DNA of 64,000 nucleotides, taken from contig OY755191.1 of the NCBI GenBank assembly GCA_963576735.1, positions 4,741,608-4,805,607 of the forward strand. Direction: 5' to 3'. Made by a program: the position numbers and the translations under genes. The notes beneath the pieces were generated by a model. That model saw nothing but the letters and a program-made list of their open reading frames with translations, ran no database searches and was not told the origin of the DNA. Each line of letters begins with the position of its first letter. Position 1 is the stretch's first letter. Positions 9,707 to 21,376 of the stretch are shown piece after piece. This stretch comes from Bedellia somnulentella (lineage: Eukaryota > Arthropoda > Insecta > Lepidoptera > Bedelliidae).

Positions 9707-10985
9707 ACATTTACATACACATTTTAATAAAAGCAAAAGAAGTTTCTACATTTTCATTTCCAGAAAAGAATAGTTCAGAACATTTTGATCCTGTTATTTC
9801 TTATAAAAAAATAGTAGTTATTTTTTCATTTCAGCAGTCACAGATCAGAATATTTGTTTGAACGATAAAGTAAATGGATGTCTTGTGAAGTAACGTAACA
9901 AACCCTACACCCATTTCATTATATAATATAATAAAATTCTTTATCGCCTGTTTATTAAATGGCAGTACTCTAAATTATCTTATTAAACAGCCATATTTAG
10001 ATTGGAAAGACCATCGATAAGCTATTTTCACATACTATAAGATATTGATATAACTATTAATTAAACTATTTATGAACACATTAAAACAGTTGTACAAACA
10101 TTATACACAGACATACATAAAAGGACTAACATCGTTTGCTTGCACAATAAAGTGCATATTTTAATGTGAGGCAACGTAAAAACAATAATTTAGTGTTTAA
10201 AAAGTATTACGATTAATCAATCGATGGATAAAACTTGATAACTTTAAGCGCTTAGAAGCTAAGTTCGTCCCGTTTAGTAGTTTTAATTAGATGTGTGCGA
10301 ATGTAGCGTAAAGCGCACTTTGTCATCCGCTTGATGTCAAAATAGAGCAGTGCTGCTCTTCGCAGGTTGTCGATATCGACCAAATGCTATTATTATAGCA
10401 AAGAAGATGAAGATGGATTGATATTTGTAATGTAACAGGGGAATTATTTCGATTTCTTTTTAGTAAGGATATTTAAAATAAGGATTTTGTAATTCACCCT
10501 TTGTATTAAGGTTTCTATTTGATGTAGCTTCAAAAAATAATTAAATATAAATAGCAAGAAATTAATCGGAAGTACTGTAGGAAAAACATTATCAATTTAT
10601 ATTCTTTCTCTCGGAAGTATGAACTTTATTGTTTAAAAAAATATACAAGATTGGTGCTAAGTTTAGAACTGCGCCATGTTTACATATACACGCGCATACA
10701 CTTACCTTACTTCAGATTGTATGTCCTCTGTATGCTTATACTAATAAGTACTTATATGTTAAATACCACAAGAAATGAATTAAATCTAGGACTTACTTTT
10801 ATTCACATACGCACAAGCCTCCTACTAATAACTCAAAATCAATATTTTGTTCTAATCAATTGTGACATTGTGTATTTACACAATGTTACATAATGATATG
10901 CAACATTGTGGAAATCAATTTTCATTTCATTTCACCCAAAGCACTACAGCTATTGAAGTATCGATAAACTTATCGAACACAAAAA
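9707..10985. other. Unrecognised AT-rich DNA
   Basis: No gene recognised. A small palindromic patch, CATTGTGTATTTACACAATG, lies at 10866-10885. Confidence 0.3.
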
Positions 10986-10989
10986 ACAT

Positions 10990-11140
10990 ATCGACAATCC
11001 GCCCAACACTACAGCAGGCATCTGTACAGGACGGGTGGCAGGTGACGCGCGCGCAGGTGATCCTCCAAACTGGGCTCGACGCGCGCACGCGCACTTCGCG
11101 GTAAACAGCAAATCCTGCCTCGAGGGACAACGTGGCACAA
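10990..11140. promoter_or_regulatory. CpG-rich patch, possible regulatory region
   Basis: This 150-bp stretch is much richer in G+C and CpG than its surroundings, with GACGCGCGCGCAGGTG, CTCGACGCGCGCACGCGC and CTTCGCGGTAAAC. Frames crossing it on both strands are open simply because stop codons are AT-rich. The GCGGTAAAC could serve as a splice donor, but no partner exon was seen. Promoter or first-exon function is an inference from composition. Confidence 0.3.
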
Positions 11141-11640
11141 CACTATGCTTATCATAAACACATATTAGTGGATATGGGTGCCTTGGAATAGGATAGATGT
11201 GGTTATGAGTGGTTATTTAAATTGGTTGGTGTTGATTGGATCTAGAAATGTTGCCTTAAAGTAGCTTATACTTTTAATGTCTATACGTTTTTATTATGTA
11301 TTTATTATGGTAGGTCTATATACTGTTTTCATAAGTTTTGACGCTTTTATTAACTAAATCTTTTCGTATACTTCAGAAATCTGCAATTACGCAAAGAGGA
11401 TTTGAGGAATGGAGCGGACTACTAAATAAAAAATTCTAATTTGAAAATCAGTATATTTCATTTAGTCATTTTTATTCCAATGAAAATTATTAAAAGCTTA
11501 GCCTAAAGTTAGAGTGCTAATATTGTGAATTAGAAATGCAACAATGCTAGCAAGTAAATTTTTGGATTATATCTTTTATTCACCTCATACCAAACACATG
11601 GTAAAAGATTGGCTCAAGTTATTTTCAACTGACACTATAC

Positions 11641-11915
11641 AGTGATTTCTAACATAACATAACATATACTCACGGCTATAAATCCCTAGAAGGCGTATCC
11701 AGAGCTAAGGAATTAGAAATTCCTCAGCCACTTTTGGAAAATTGAGTGGGGAAAAGATGGTAAAGTAAAGGTTGTTGGTGACGAGTCTCCAACCGCATCG
11801 CCCAAAAATCCCTTAAAAGCCCCAATACCGTTAGTCGCCTTTTACGTACACCCATCGGTAGAAACGGGGTAGTGCTATTCTAAACCGACACTACACGGCG
11901 AATGAGTGATTTCTA
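11641..11915 (-). mobile_element. SINE-A, full length, 11-bp TSD
   Basis: AGTGATTTCTA flanks the element at 11641-11651 and 11905-11915. The tail on this copy is ACATAACATAACATATACTC, a pentanucleotide (ATAAC/GTTAT) variant of the usual ATGT repeat, like the copy at 52.7 kb. The head ends CCGACACTACACGGC. Confidence 0.9.
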
Positions 11916-14756
11916 GTAACAACCAAATATAAAAAATAACAGTAAACTGAACAACTCACATTAGCATGTCCTGCACCGTTTCCGCATAATTAAAACGACA
12001 TTAAAACACAGTACACATTTTAAAAGTACTTAACAAAATAATACAAGTGGAGTAAAGGACATTTTGAGTCCTACATCTGCTTCTTCCCGTTACTGGCCAA
12101 GGTCAGGAGCCCTAGCACGAGCGCTATTTTATCGTCACGATATCGGTTAGAATGAGATGAGAGTATACGATACTAAGTAAGTGCGTAAGAGATGGCTGTT
12201 TTATACCACGCGATATCTAGTTAAAAGGTCACTCGTTCTAGCTGTGCAGGGGGAGGGGATGCTTTCTCGACCTCTGGCGAGAGGACCAGACCTCTATACA
12301 GTACCTATAATTATTAAGAAGCGGCTGCAGTGGACAAAATGTCGACGGCTATTTATAGGGTGATAGATAGATAACTTTCCGATACGTAATCATACTGCAA
12401 TTAATTAGGGACTATTATTTTGTTTATGTTTTTTTTATTAAGGTTCGGCTGCAAATTCTTGCCACACGTATATCACGTGGGTATACTGTCATAACTGAAA
12501 GGTGGTTGTTTACTAAACTTCACGTCACGTTCAATTCAGAAAAATAAATTCCAACCTTTCGGAGATATGTTGCGTGAATGCTATGGCTTTAGTATCTATC
12601 TATTTGGATGACACCAATTTAGGAGAATCGGATTCAATTCCTGATGAAAACCGAAAAGTGTTGGTTAAATATCATCAAATGCGTAGGTAGATGGTACTGT
12701 AAATAATAGAAAAATACAACTATTACCTAACTTAAGCACATAGCTACCAAATATGAATTTCAATATTGTGACTATGTGCTTTGTGACTCTTAAATTACAA
12801 AAAAAGAACTCTCCAGTGTAAGTTCTTAAAATACCCATCTCAAGAACAAAAATAGCCGTTTATCAAATTGATTACTAACCAGTAGTTGCACACGTGTCCT
12901 GTAGTGGCGTTACAAGAGCATGCTATAGACTATACCTCAAAAAAGCTATACTATACTGTACCACCTTGAAATATACTTTTTACCAAATGTCAGGACATAT
13001 TTGCCAATACATACTGCTTTAACTGAAACACGCATACTTGTTCATTATTAAAGGTATTCAGTGTTTTTTAAATGGTAACGGGATCGATCATTTTGAGCCA
13101 TAATTCTTGTATAAAGGTTTTTGTAGTGCAACAAAAAGTTTTTACGTTGTCTTGTTTAATGAACTGATTTTACCCTTAGATACGAGATAGTCTTGAATAA
13201 GATAGTTTTGTGCTATTGCAAACTGACCCTTTTCAATGTTGTTTGTAGTTTTACTCAGTACAAAGTCTTTTTTTAAATTCTAATCTTAGTGTTTGAATTT
13301 TGAAAATTAACACAACGGTATTTCGTAAATATATCAATTTGTAATCAAAATATGGAGACATCTAAATTTGAGATATTCTTTAATTGAGAGTCAAAATAAT
13401 GCATTGTTCCATCCCATCATAATTCCTTATTTCTTAACGCTATAATTATATTAATGTTAGCAAGATTTCCGTTATTCTGTTGACAAATATATAGCAGTTT
13501 ATAGAATTGAGGCCCTTGTATTACTTGTTATTTGTTATGTGACGTTATCTCAAGACATATTTTATTGTCACAAGAATTCATTAACTGATAAACCGATACC
13601 AGGCTTCTACCTGACAAATATCATTCAATAAGTTACAGAAACGTGTGTTATTTTTATTAAAAACTCCATATTCACTGGACATAATTAAAAAGAAACTCAA
13701 AATTTTAAAGATCATCAATTCGGGCGTGGGAAAACGGCCTTCTGTTCAGACCTTTTTTTCAAATCCTTATTGAAGATTACACCTGCTGGCACTCGCAGCT
13801 TTCGATAAAGAAAAAATCTGTGTTCCTTTTTTGAATGGAGGTGTATCGTTTGCGTCGATATTCTTATGGTATTTGAAGGTAGCTGCTCCGTGAGTTACCG
13901 TGTACTACGATTATTAAGCAGTAGAATCACGATACTGTAATTTATTTTTTCCGTGATCTCACGAGCGATCAACGCTGATCATTATTCACATCGTAATATG
14001 TGTATCGACTGTTTTTAACATCTGCTCCGTACAATTATTCTGAGAATGTAAATTGTGGCCTCTATTTATGTTTTAAGAAATACTTCATTGTGCATCGGAC
14101 ACATAAATTTTTCTAGTTTTATTCGTCCTTTTTCAATGTTGTCTATGGTGTAGAACCTACCGCATGCGTATAATCAAATAAGAATCGAATAGAAAAACAA
14201 GACTTTTTGCTTTTCGGTTAATGAGGCATTTGATCGTCACGTACCGAAAGTACGGCATTACGTTAACGAAATGTCACGTAGTTAGATGTGAGTGATAAAA
14301 AACGTATAGTTTTTAATTTTAACGGTTTTTGTGACCACCAGGGAAAGCAGAACTGATTTCCTTTGAGAATTACATTCACTTTTTAAATGATGTTTTAATC
14401 AGGGAATCGCGACAGGAAATTAAAAAGACAGAGATCTCTAGATGCTTCCTTCAATATGTGTTATCTAAATGTAAAAGTCGGGGTATTGGATTTATAAATG
14501 ATGCATTTCAATGCAGTTTTTATATTTTTATTGCAGTTTGCATAAAGTCCGACCAAGTGGCTTGTTAATGAGGTGATGTAATGAGAAGTTCATCACCAGT
14601 GAACCTTTAAAAACCATTTAAGATTTAATTGTGTTTGATGAATGAAAGCAGCAATTTTTTTGTGAGTATATTAAGGACATTAGCAGTAGTCTCCATGGGT
14701 AATAAAAGAAGATGTCCTATCTCAGGATAACTCGTCTTGAGATTACCACATTGATT
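11916..14756. other. 2.8 kb without recognised features
   Basis: No SINE, transposon or coding sequence that I can support. A 60-codon frame at 12181-12363 has no recognisable motif. An AAGCACATAG/CTATGTGCTT inverted pair (10 bp arms, 12733-12781) is the only clear small structure. Confidence 0.3.
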
Positions 14757-14816
14757 AGCGTAGCTACCCCGTTTTGGGATTTATAGCCGTGAGTATATGT
14801 ATGTAAGTATGTAAAA
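14757..14816 (+). repeat. SINE-A 3' fragment
   Basis: Contains only AGCTACCCCGTTTTGGGATT and the GCCGTGAGTATATGTATGTA tail. Confidence 0.75.
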
Positions 14817-14819
14817 AAT

Positions 14820-15265
14820 GCGCCAATATTCGTAATAAAAGTCCGTAATAAAAGTGATGTCTAACATTTTAAACAATAAACCTACATTAATATGCAATTT
14901 TTGCAATATGCTTTGAAGCCTAGTTAATAAATATAACTTAATGCCTTTATTGGGTAAAAACCAGTAAAGTTGCTTATAATAAACTAGATAATATGTCTAG
15001 CGATATAAATGTATGTTTTAAAAGTAATGTGTATACATTAACACTAGAACAACTATTACTACTATACTATTTTTAACAGGAGTAGTTCTCACATCCGCCC
15101 GATTATCTAGATGATAATTTAAATTTTGTTGTAATAATTTAGAGTCGTTATATTGTGGATTATATTAAGCAAATCTACTAAAACATGTGAACTTCGAGAC
15201 ACATTGTTTGATTGATGGTAGGCAGAGGAACTAATGGATATTAATACAATCTTACTTAGTTTTAG
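14820..15265. other. Unrecognised AT-rich DNA
   Basis: Nothing recognised. Confidence 0.3.
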
Positions 15266-15501
15266 TGTCGCTGTGTAGTGTCGGCATAGAAAAGAACAAA
15301 CCCCATTTCTACGCGTGGGGATCGTTAGAGGCGACTAAGAGTTTTGCCGTGTTTTAAGTTATTTTCCAGCGTTGCAGGCGACCAATATCCTTTATTTAAC
15401 AATCTTTTCTCCACTCAACTTCCAAAAGAGACTAAAGAATTTCTAATTTTGAAGCGCTTGCTACCCCTCTTGAGGATTTATAGGCGTGAGTATAATAATG
15501 T
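15266..15501 (+). mobile_element. SINE-A, diverged full-length copy
   Basis: Head GCTGTGTAGTGTCGGCATAG, then GCGACTAAGAG, CAACTTCCAAAAGAG and the end GGCGTGAGTATAATAATGTA. Many private substitutions suggest an older insertion. The 62-codon frame in it is fortuitous. Confidence 0.8.
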
Positions 15502-15545
15502 ATATTATTTAGTCACTTTTCATGAAATTTAAATTCAACCAAGCA

Positions 15546-15915
15546 ACCGTGATAGCCCAGTGGGTAGAACACTCGGTTATCGTGCAAACGACTAGTGTTG
15601 AAATCCTGGGTCGGGCCTACACCAATTTGTCTTTTCTAAAGACATATGTGTGGTTAATTTATCATGGTTGTTAACGGTGAGGGAAAACATCGTGAGGAAA
15701 CCCACATGGCTGAGTTGTACTTAGTCATGTGACAGTGTATTCGTACAAAACGGCGATAGGCCTGCCCCCTATCACGTGAGTACACTGTCCATGCAAAACG
15801 TGGGTACTCTGAACACCAGGTGACAAAGTCACGTGATGTTCAGAAGTATTAGTACCTCTGCCAACCCCTTCGGGGATATTCGGCGTGAACGTTTATGTTA
15901 TGTTATGTTATTATT
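15546..15915 (+). mobile_element. SINE-B, full length
   Basis: The best SINE-B copy. The tRNA-related head has an A box within GATAGCCCAGTGGGTAGAAC and a B-box-like GTGTTGAAATCCTGG. The body includes GTGTGGTTAATTTATCATGG, GTGAGGAAACCCACATGGCT, ACGGCGATAGGCCTGCCCCC and CTGCCAACCCCTTCGGGG. The tail is (TTATG)n at 15893-15910. About 365 bp in all. Confidence 0.88.
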
Positions 15916-16983
15916 TTGAAAAAAATATGTTTTTATTGACTAATATTTCTGCAAGTAATTTACACATTTTTGTTCCTCAAAGTAATGGATGTTAAAACTA
16001 TTTATAACGTATCTTTCCCTTCTCAAAAGTTTATATAAGAAAGGGGAAAGTGTTTAGAAAAAAATATAACCGTTGAAAGTAAACACTATATTTAGTGCAA
16101 CAAATCCTTTAAATGCTAACTTCTATCCGTAAAGATATCATGGAATTTGCACATTTAACATAAATATTTCATATTAACATACATTAACACTAATAACATC
16201 TTATTATGACCATTTCTAGTCCAGAATTACTTTCTCTAATTGTGTATTTGAGTTAACTCGCAATAGATATATTAAATGTTATTTGTTTCCCACAATCGCA
16301 AACATGAAAATTATAGTTAGTTAGCAACAAGACCGTATTTTTCAATACCACCTTTCGTGGTTTGTAAAACATTGAGCGGAATAACTAAAACTGGTTTAAT
16401 GATTATAATTATTATTCTATAAGAGGAATAGTGAAGGGTTTATTTTACAATATTCCTTGTAATGTTATTATCTTGTCTCTGGCTGTAGGGTTAATTAATT
16501 CATGTATTGATCACATTGCAGTTATGTGTCGACATTAAATAGCACAACACCATCTCTTCACCTGTCTTTTTAACAAGTTTTATTGTTCTCTTGTCAACTA
16601 GTATTTTTTTTTTGTTTTTCTAGCCATGTTACCATATACTTGTAAATATATCTTAGGGTGTTACAAAATTTATGCATTAACCATCAGCACCTGATTAACT
16701 TTCCCCACTGTGCAACTAAATTGTTTAAGGCTTAAGTATCGATAGTTAGAATAAGGCATACGGGGTTATATTAGTCTTCCCCATCTAAGAAAAATAATTA
16801 TTAGTGTTTATATTCCTAATGGATGTTCGACCCTTGAAAGCTGACAGCTAATAATCCATTAAGGAGTACTTAATAACAACAGCAGCTAAAAAGCTGGGTT
16901 TTTTTAAAATATTTATATTAATGGATACCCATACTTGAGCTTATCTTTGAAAGAAGGGGAAAATTCAGGTAAAATCAGGAAGT
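15916..16983. other. Unrecognised AT-rich DNA
   Basis: About 1 kb with no recognised element. A weak TTTCCCTTCTC/AAGGGGAAAG palindrome lies at 16014-16049. Confidence 0.3.
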
Positions 16984-17342
16984 GTTATCATATACGACAT
17001 GATATTCCACTGGGTAGAACACCCGCCCGAAAACAGATGGGCGTGAGTTCCAATCCTAGGTTGGGCCTACACCAATTTTTCTTTTCTAAAGTCATATGTG
17101 TGGTTAATTTATCATGGTTGTTAACGGTGAGGGAAAACATCGTGAAGAAACCCACATGGCTGAGTTGTACTTAGTCATGTGACAGTGTATTCGTACAAAA
17201 CGGCGATAGGCCTGCCCCCTATCACGTGGGTACCTTCTCTGGACACTAGATGGCGCTGCCATGTGAGTTCAGAAGTATTGGTACCTCTGCCAACCCCTTC
17301 GGGGATAAACGGCGTGAACGTTTATGTTTATGTTATCATATA
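16984..17342 (+). mobile_element. SINE-B, 11-bp TSD, internal deletion
   Basis: GTTATCATATA at 16984-16994 and 17332-17342 is the TSD. The head differs from the 15.5-kb copy in the anticodon-arm region (CGCCCGAAAACAGATGGGCG). The copy lacks about 35 bp in the region after CTATCACGTGGGTACCT compared with it. Tail GTTTATGTTTATG. Confidence 0.88.
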
Positions 17343-17442
17343 TAAGACATGTTTATGTGATAGAGCATAGTATATATTCGGTTTGGAGACAACTGTGTCC
17401 TCCGTGTTCGTCTTACGCTGACATTACTATCTACAAACATAC

Positions 17443-17885
17443 ACACATATTTTCACGGCTATAAATCCCACTTGGGTAGGGAAAAGATTGTAAATAAATA
17501 AAGAATAAATAAAGGAAAGAAAAATTTTGACACCGGCGGGATTCGAATTAGTAAAAAATTCGGTGGTAGGAAACGCAAACACTACTAAAACGTGTAAAAG
17601 AAATAAAGGATAGAAGAATTTCGCGCTGGCAGCCATTGACACGGTAGCTCAATTGGCAAGAGCGACGGGGGCGTATACCCGAGGTCGCGGGATCGAATCC
17701 CGCCTGTGTCGAAATTTTTCTTTCCTTTATTCTTTATTTATTAGTAATAATCCCCACATGAGGTTTTCATGAACAAAAATATTTAAATTAAAAGATTGTA
17801 AAATCAAGGTTGTTGTGGATGGTCTCCAATAGCATTTCCTAACAATCACTCAAAAAAACCCCATCTACAATGGCTCTATATCAAG
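17443..17885 (-). repeat. SINE-A fragment interrupted by a SINE-C
   Basis: The tail side (TATTTTCACGGCTATAAATC, 17443-17480) and the body side (AAATCAAGGTTGTTGTGGAT, 17799 onward to about 17885) belong to one SINE-A in minus orientation. The SINE-C described in the next entry sits between them. The SINE-A must be older than the SINE-C. Confidence 0.75.
17482..17802 (+). mobile_element. SINE-C with inverted 5' piece, 13-bp TSD, nested in SINE-A
   Basis: The TSD AAAAGATTGTAAA is at 17482-17494 and 17790-17802. Between them, an inverted segment (about 17495-17548) carries the complement of the tRNA-like 3' part and CTTTATTTATTCTTTATTTA. A forward copy follows. The forward tRNA-like head at 17638-17710 keeps acceptor halves GACACGG/CTGTGTC, a D arm TAGCTCAATTGG, a TCGGGG-like/CCCGA anticodon stem and a T arm. 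The 3' end is CCCCACATGAGGTTTTCATG followed by an A-rich ATTTAAATT. Segment 17549-17637 has no clear source. Confidence 0.82.
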
Positions 17886-17989
17886 TCTGTCAGGACTCTA
17901 CATCCGCTCTATGTCTCCAAATCATCTAATAATTCCTTTCTTAAGACATTTCTAATTATTAAGTATAATATTGTGAAACACTCGAGGCC

Positions 17990-18150
17990 CAAGACTAGTG
18001 CATGCAACCTGCGCAGTGGCATTTGCGCAGTTTTTGCGCGCGTCCGGTGTTGGCGAGAAAAGCAGGCGGTTCCGTTTCCGCCGGAAGTCGGCAGATGAGA
18101 TTCGGCGGGGTTTTTGCGCATTCGCAGTTCGAACTTGACGTTTCCGGTTT
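17990..18150. promoter_or_regulatory. CpG-rich patch
   Basis: G+C-rich against an AT-rich background, with repeated TTGCGCA (CATTTGCGCAGTTTTTGCGC and TTTTTGCGCATTCGC) and TTCCGCCGGAAG, which includes an Ets-like CCGGAAG. Two overlapping minus-strand frames are open across it but carry no recognisable domain. Regulatory role is inferred from composition only. Confidence 0.3.
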
Positions 18151-19014
18151 GAAGTTTTGATTGAAGGTGCATCCTGACCTTGTACTCATATTTCATTGGG
18201 ACTTTAATTATGGCTTAGAGTCTTTAAGGGAATCATGTGCCTTAAGATCATTGAATGGAGTAGATCATTTCATTCCGTTCAACCTACCTACCGCCTACCA
18301 TTTTACCATAGATTTTTTCTCGTATGTATTCCTACAAGGCTTCTTCTTGGGATTTGTGACTTTATTGTAAATTCTATTATGTTTAGGTAAAAATATTATT
18401 TCTAAAACTATCGTACTGGTTAATATGCTTGATCGTAAAATCATTCAAAATGGCAAAACCTTTAATTTAATAATAATTCTTATAATATAATGACTATTGC
18501 ATAAGTGCCTCTTGGCATGAAAACTTTATAAACATAAATTTCTTTCAAAAATAAGTTTAATACGTGAATATTATCACCGAAAATACCTAATAAATAACAC
18601 ATATATATTGAGAGGGTGGACCAAATTTGCATTATCCTTAATTGCGCTTCTGATTCTAAAGAATTGAACTAAAATATGATAATTTTACTATCAAATCGGT
18701 GTTTTATTTAGATACTGTAATACAAATTTAATTCATATTAAACTATTTTTTTTTAATTTCTTATTGGTTATATGCAAATCAATTGACTTATTTGATAGGG
18801 ATTTGTTTGGAAAATTTTGCTTATATTTAATCTCTTGATCGTAATTTTATATCTTCGACATGAATAAATTGTACCATATAATGGATTTAATGAAGCATTG
18901 ACGAAAAATCTACAATAATGTATGCCATAGAAATAATTTAAACACCAACTTTGTTATTGTACAAAACTTAATTAGTAGTTTCTGCAGTAACTTTGTAAAT
19001 GTTTGTCTGCACCG
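18151..19014. other. Unrecognised AT-rich DNA
   Basis: No recognised gene or repeat; long AT-rich stretch. Confidence 0.3.
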
Positions 19015-19570
19015 TTCAAAGGTACAAAAGCATTTGTAAACGAAATCGCGTTTGCAAATAATTGGAGGTTGTCGCGTGAAACTCGCGCATCTGGTGTTTT
19101 GGAGAACGAAACAAACAGTCCAGGCACGGCACAGGTAACCCACATGTTCTAGAAACAAAATAATCTCCACAATAAGGTGCTGCCAGATGGCAAACAGCGC
19201 AACAATGCACTTGTAACAAACAATTTTTTCACACGCCATATGCACCCGGTAAAAACCAAATCGTGTTTTTCTAATGTCATATTTGCATCCTAATGACACA
19301 TGTCGTACGAGAGATGAAATCTGGGGAAAAAATCGCTCAAAAAAGTTGGATTTTACAAAAAAAAACGTTCAAGGATCGACAGATGCACGAAAAGGAGCCT
19401 AGATGAGCACGTGCCATCTGCCAAATATCTCAAGAAATACGCACACATGCGTAGAAACGTTTGAAAAGCGCACGCACACATACGCGACGCGTGTGATCGA
19501 TCAAAGCCGATCATCGCACGCGCGACGGCAGATGGTCCGCTATGATTCGTCCAAGATGTTTGAATTTCGA
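19015..19570. promoter_or_regulatory. CpG-rich stretch with clustered CAGATG E-boxes
   Basis: CAGATG-type E-boxes (CATCTG on the other strand) occur at 19088, 19184, 19380, 19415 and 19529; a CACGTG E-box is at 19408. The surrounding DNA is CpG-containing (AACGCGTGTGATCG-like, GCACGCGCGACGG). A 129-codon minus-strand frame overlaps but has no recognised domain. A role as an enhancer or promoter for a bHLH-regulated gene is an inference. Confidence 0.3.
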
Positions 19571-19599
19571 ACTTCCGCACAATAGCCAGATAAGGAAAA

Positions 19600-20011
19600 A
19601 TATGACTTATTGGCAGACGGACAATCCACCTTGATTTATTTCTTTAACGGTTCATTTAATACGTTGGATGAGTATACAACTTTATTGTTAATAAACTCTC
19701 CTTAGAAAGTGCCAGGTGTTTTTTCAATCAAACTCTCTAATAATGTGTTATTGATTATGATAATTTGTCCAAATGTAGCTGTTCGGTGGCTTGAATAATA
19801 AGAGTACGAGTTAGTCTAATCATTATAATAGTTAATGATATCAAAATCAGTTACCCGCTGTGTGTCAGCTTGAGATCTTCAATTGAAAGGTATACCAATC
19901 GCTTTATTCTTGTTAATTTTCTTTACCAGGCAGAATCTGTTCAAGGTAGTTAGTCAATCATAATTTTAATGGAACAAATAATTTGTTAAGTTGGACTTAT
20001 AAGAGTTAAAC
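19600..20011. other. Unrecognised AT-rich DNA
   Basis: Nothing recognised. Confidence 0.3.
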
Positions 20012-20204
20012 GTTAAATTAGAAATTTCTCAGCCACTTTTGGAAGTTGAGTAGGGAAAAGATGGTAGAATAAAGGTTGTTGGTGATGGGTCTCCAACCGC
20101 ATCCCCCAAAAATCCCTTAAAAAGCCTCAATACAATAGTCGCCTTTTACGTACACCCACCGGAAGAAATGGGGTAGTGCTATTCTAAGCCGACACTACAC
20201 AGCC
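20012..20204 (-). mobile_element. SINE-A lacking its 3' end
   Basis: The copy runs from TAGAAATTTCTCAGCCAC to the head CCGACACTACACAGC. The GGATTTATAGCCGTGAG tail is missing at the left. Confidence 0.8.
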
Positions 20205-20885
20205 TAGTCTTTAAAGTAGTTTCTAATAAACTGATTACTAACGAATTCAATGAGGTAGAGTCAACAGACTTTATTAGATACACCACATGACTAACGTATA
20301 ATCTCTATTCCAACACTTTCTTGGTTTACTACACGCATAAAATATGACCTCAGCAAGCCTTTTTATACTTTAGTACTCCCTGTATTGGGCCTATGACATC
20401 GCCATCTGAAATCTATAGCGAATTTAAAAGAAAAAACTCAATTACAACCCAAAATTGATTTAAGTAAAAATGACAACCAGAATAATTAAAAAAACTGTAT
20501 GAAATCATCACAATTGACAGTTTTGGTAATCTACTTTTGTCGTATAGTACTGCCATTGTGCCCTTATTTTGTGTTAATATTTCATAAATCTTTTCACTTT
20601 ATATTTTGAATTGTGCCATGTACTCGTAAATCTTGAAAAAAACTAAGAAGTCTACCTGGTGCCGACAGCTGCACTACTTAAATCGATACCCCTATTGTTG
20701 TCTCTTTTTAACACAGATTATTGCATATTTCTATTTCATTTAAGTTCTTTGATGCATCTTAGAATCGGCAGAAGTAATGCTTTGTCATTGAAAGCTTTGA
20801 TGATTTGAATGTAGAAGACACGAATAATGTTTTAGTTTGAAATATTTAAACTTCGTTTTATAATGGAAATGTTTCTTTCAAACAT
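20205..20885. other. Unrecognised AT-rich DNA
   Basis: Nothing recognised. Confidence 0.3.
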
Positions 20886-21078
20886 TTCAGAGCTAGAAGC
20901 TCCTCAGCCACTTGGAAGTTGATAGGGGGAAAATATGGTGGAAATAAAGTATCGTTGTTGATGGGTCCCCACACGCATCGCCCAAAAAACACTTAAAACC
21001 CTTAGCCGCCTCTTACGACACCCGCCACGTCGGTAGAAAGGGGTAGCGACATTTTAAAACGGCACTAGACAGACACTT
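20886..21078 (-). mobile_element. SINE-A, diverged subfamily
   Basis: Features of the second SINE-A subfamily are present: AGAGCTAGAAGCTCCTCAGC, AAGTATCGTTGTTGATGGG and GGGGTAGCGACATT. The tail is missing, the head is mutated (CGGCACTAGACAG). Confidence 0.75.
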
Positions 21079-21098
21079 CAAATTCAATCATGTAAACT

Positions 21099-21376
21099 TT
21101 CAAGGATATTCTTGCTGTGTAGTGTCGGCTTAGAATAACACTTCCCCATTTCTTCCGGTGGGTGTACGTAAGAGGCGACTAACGGTTTTGGGGCTTTTAA
21201 GGGATTTTTGGGCGATGTGGTTGGAGACCCATCACCAACAACCTTTATTCCACTATCTTTTCCCGACGCAACTTCCCAATGTGGCTGAGGAACTTCAAGT
21301 TCCTTAGCTCTGGCTACCCCTTCTAGGGATTTATAGCCGTGAGTATATGTATGTATGCATGTATGTTCAAGGATAT
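21099..21376 (+). mobile_element. SINE-A, full length, 11-bp TSD
   Basis: TTCAAGGATAT at 21099-21109 and 21366-21376 flanks the element. Head GCTGTGTAGTGTCGGCTTAG, intact GGTTGGAGACCC, tail GTGAGTATATGTATGTATGC followed by ATGTATG. A 107-codon minus-strand frame crosses it fortuitously. Confidence 0.92.

Noticed and set aside
16935..17370. Open frames of 63-79 codons
   Set aside because: They lie in SINE-B sequence.
18910..19299. 129-codon minus-strand frame rich in Cys and Phe
   Set aside because: Overlaps the CpG/E-box region, has no known domain, and another frame on the same strand is open too; probably chance.
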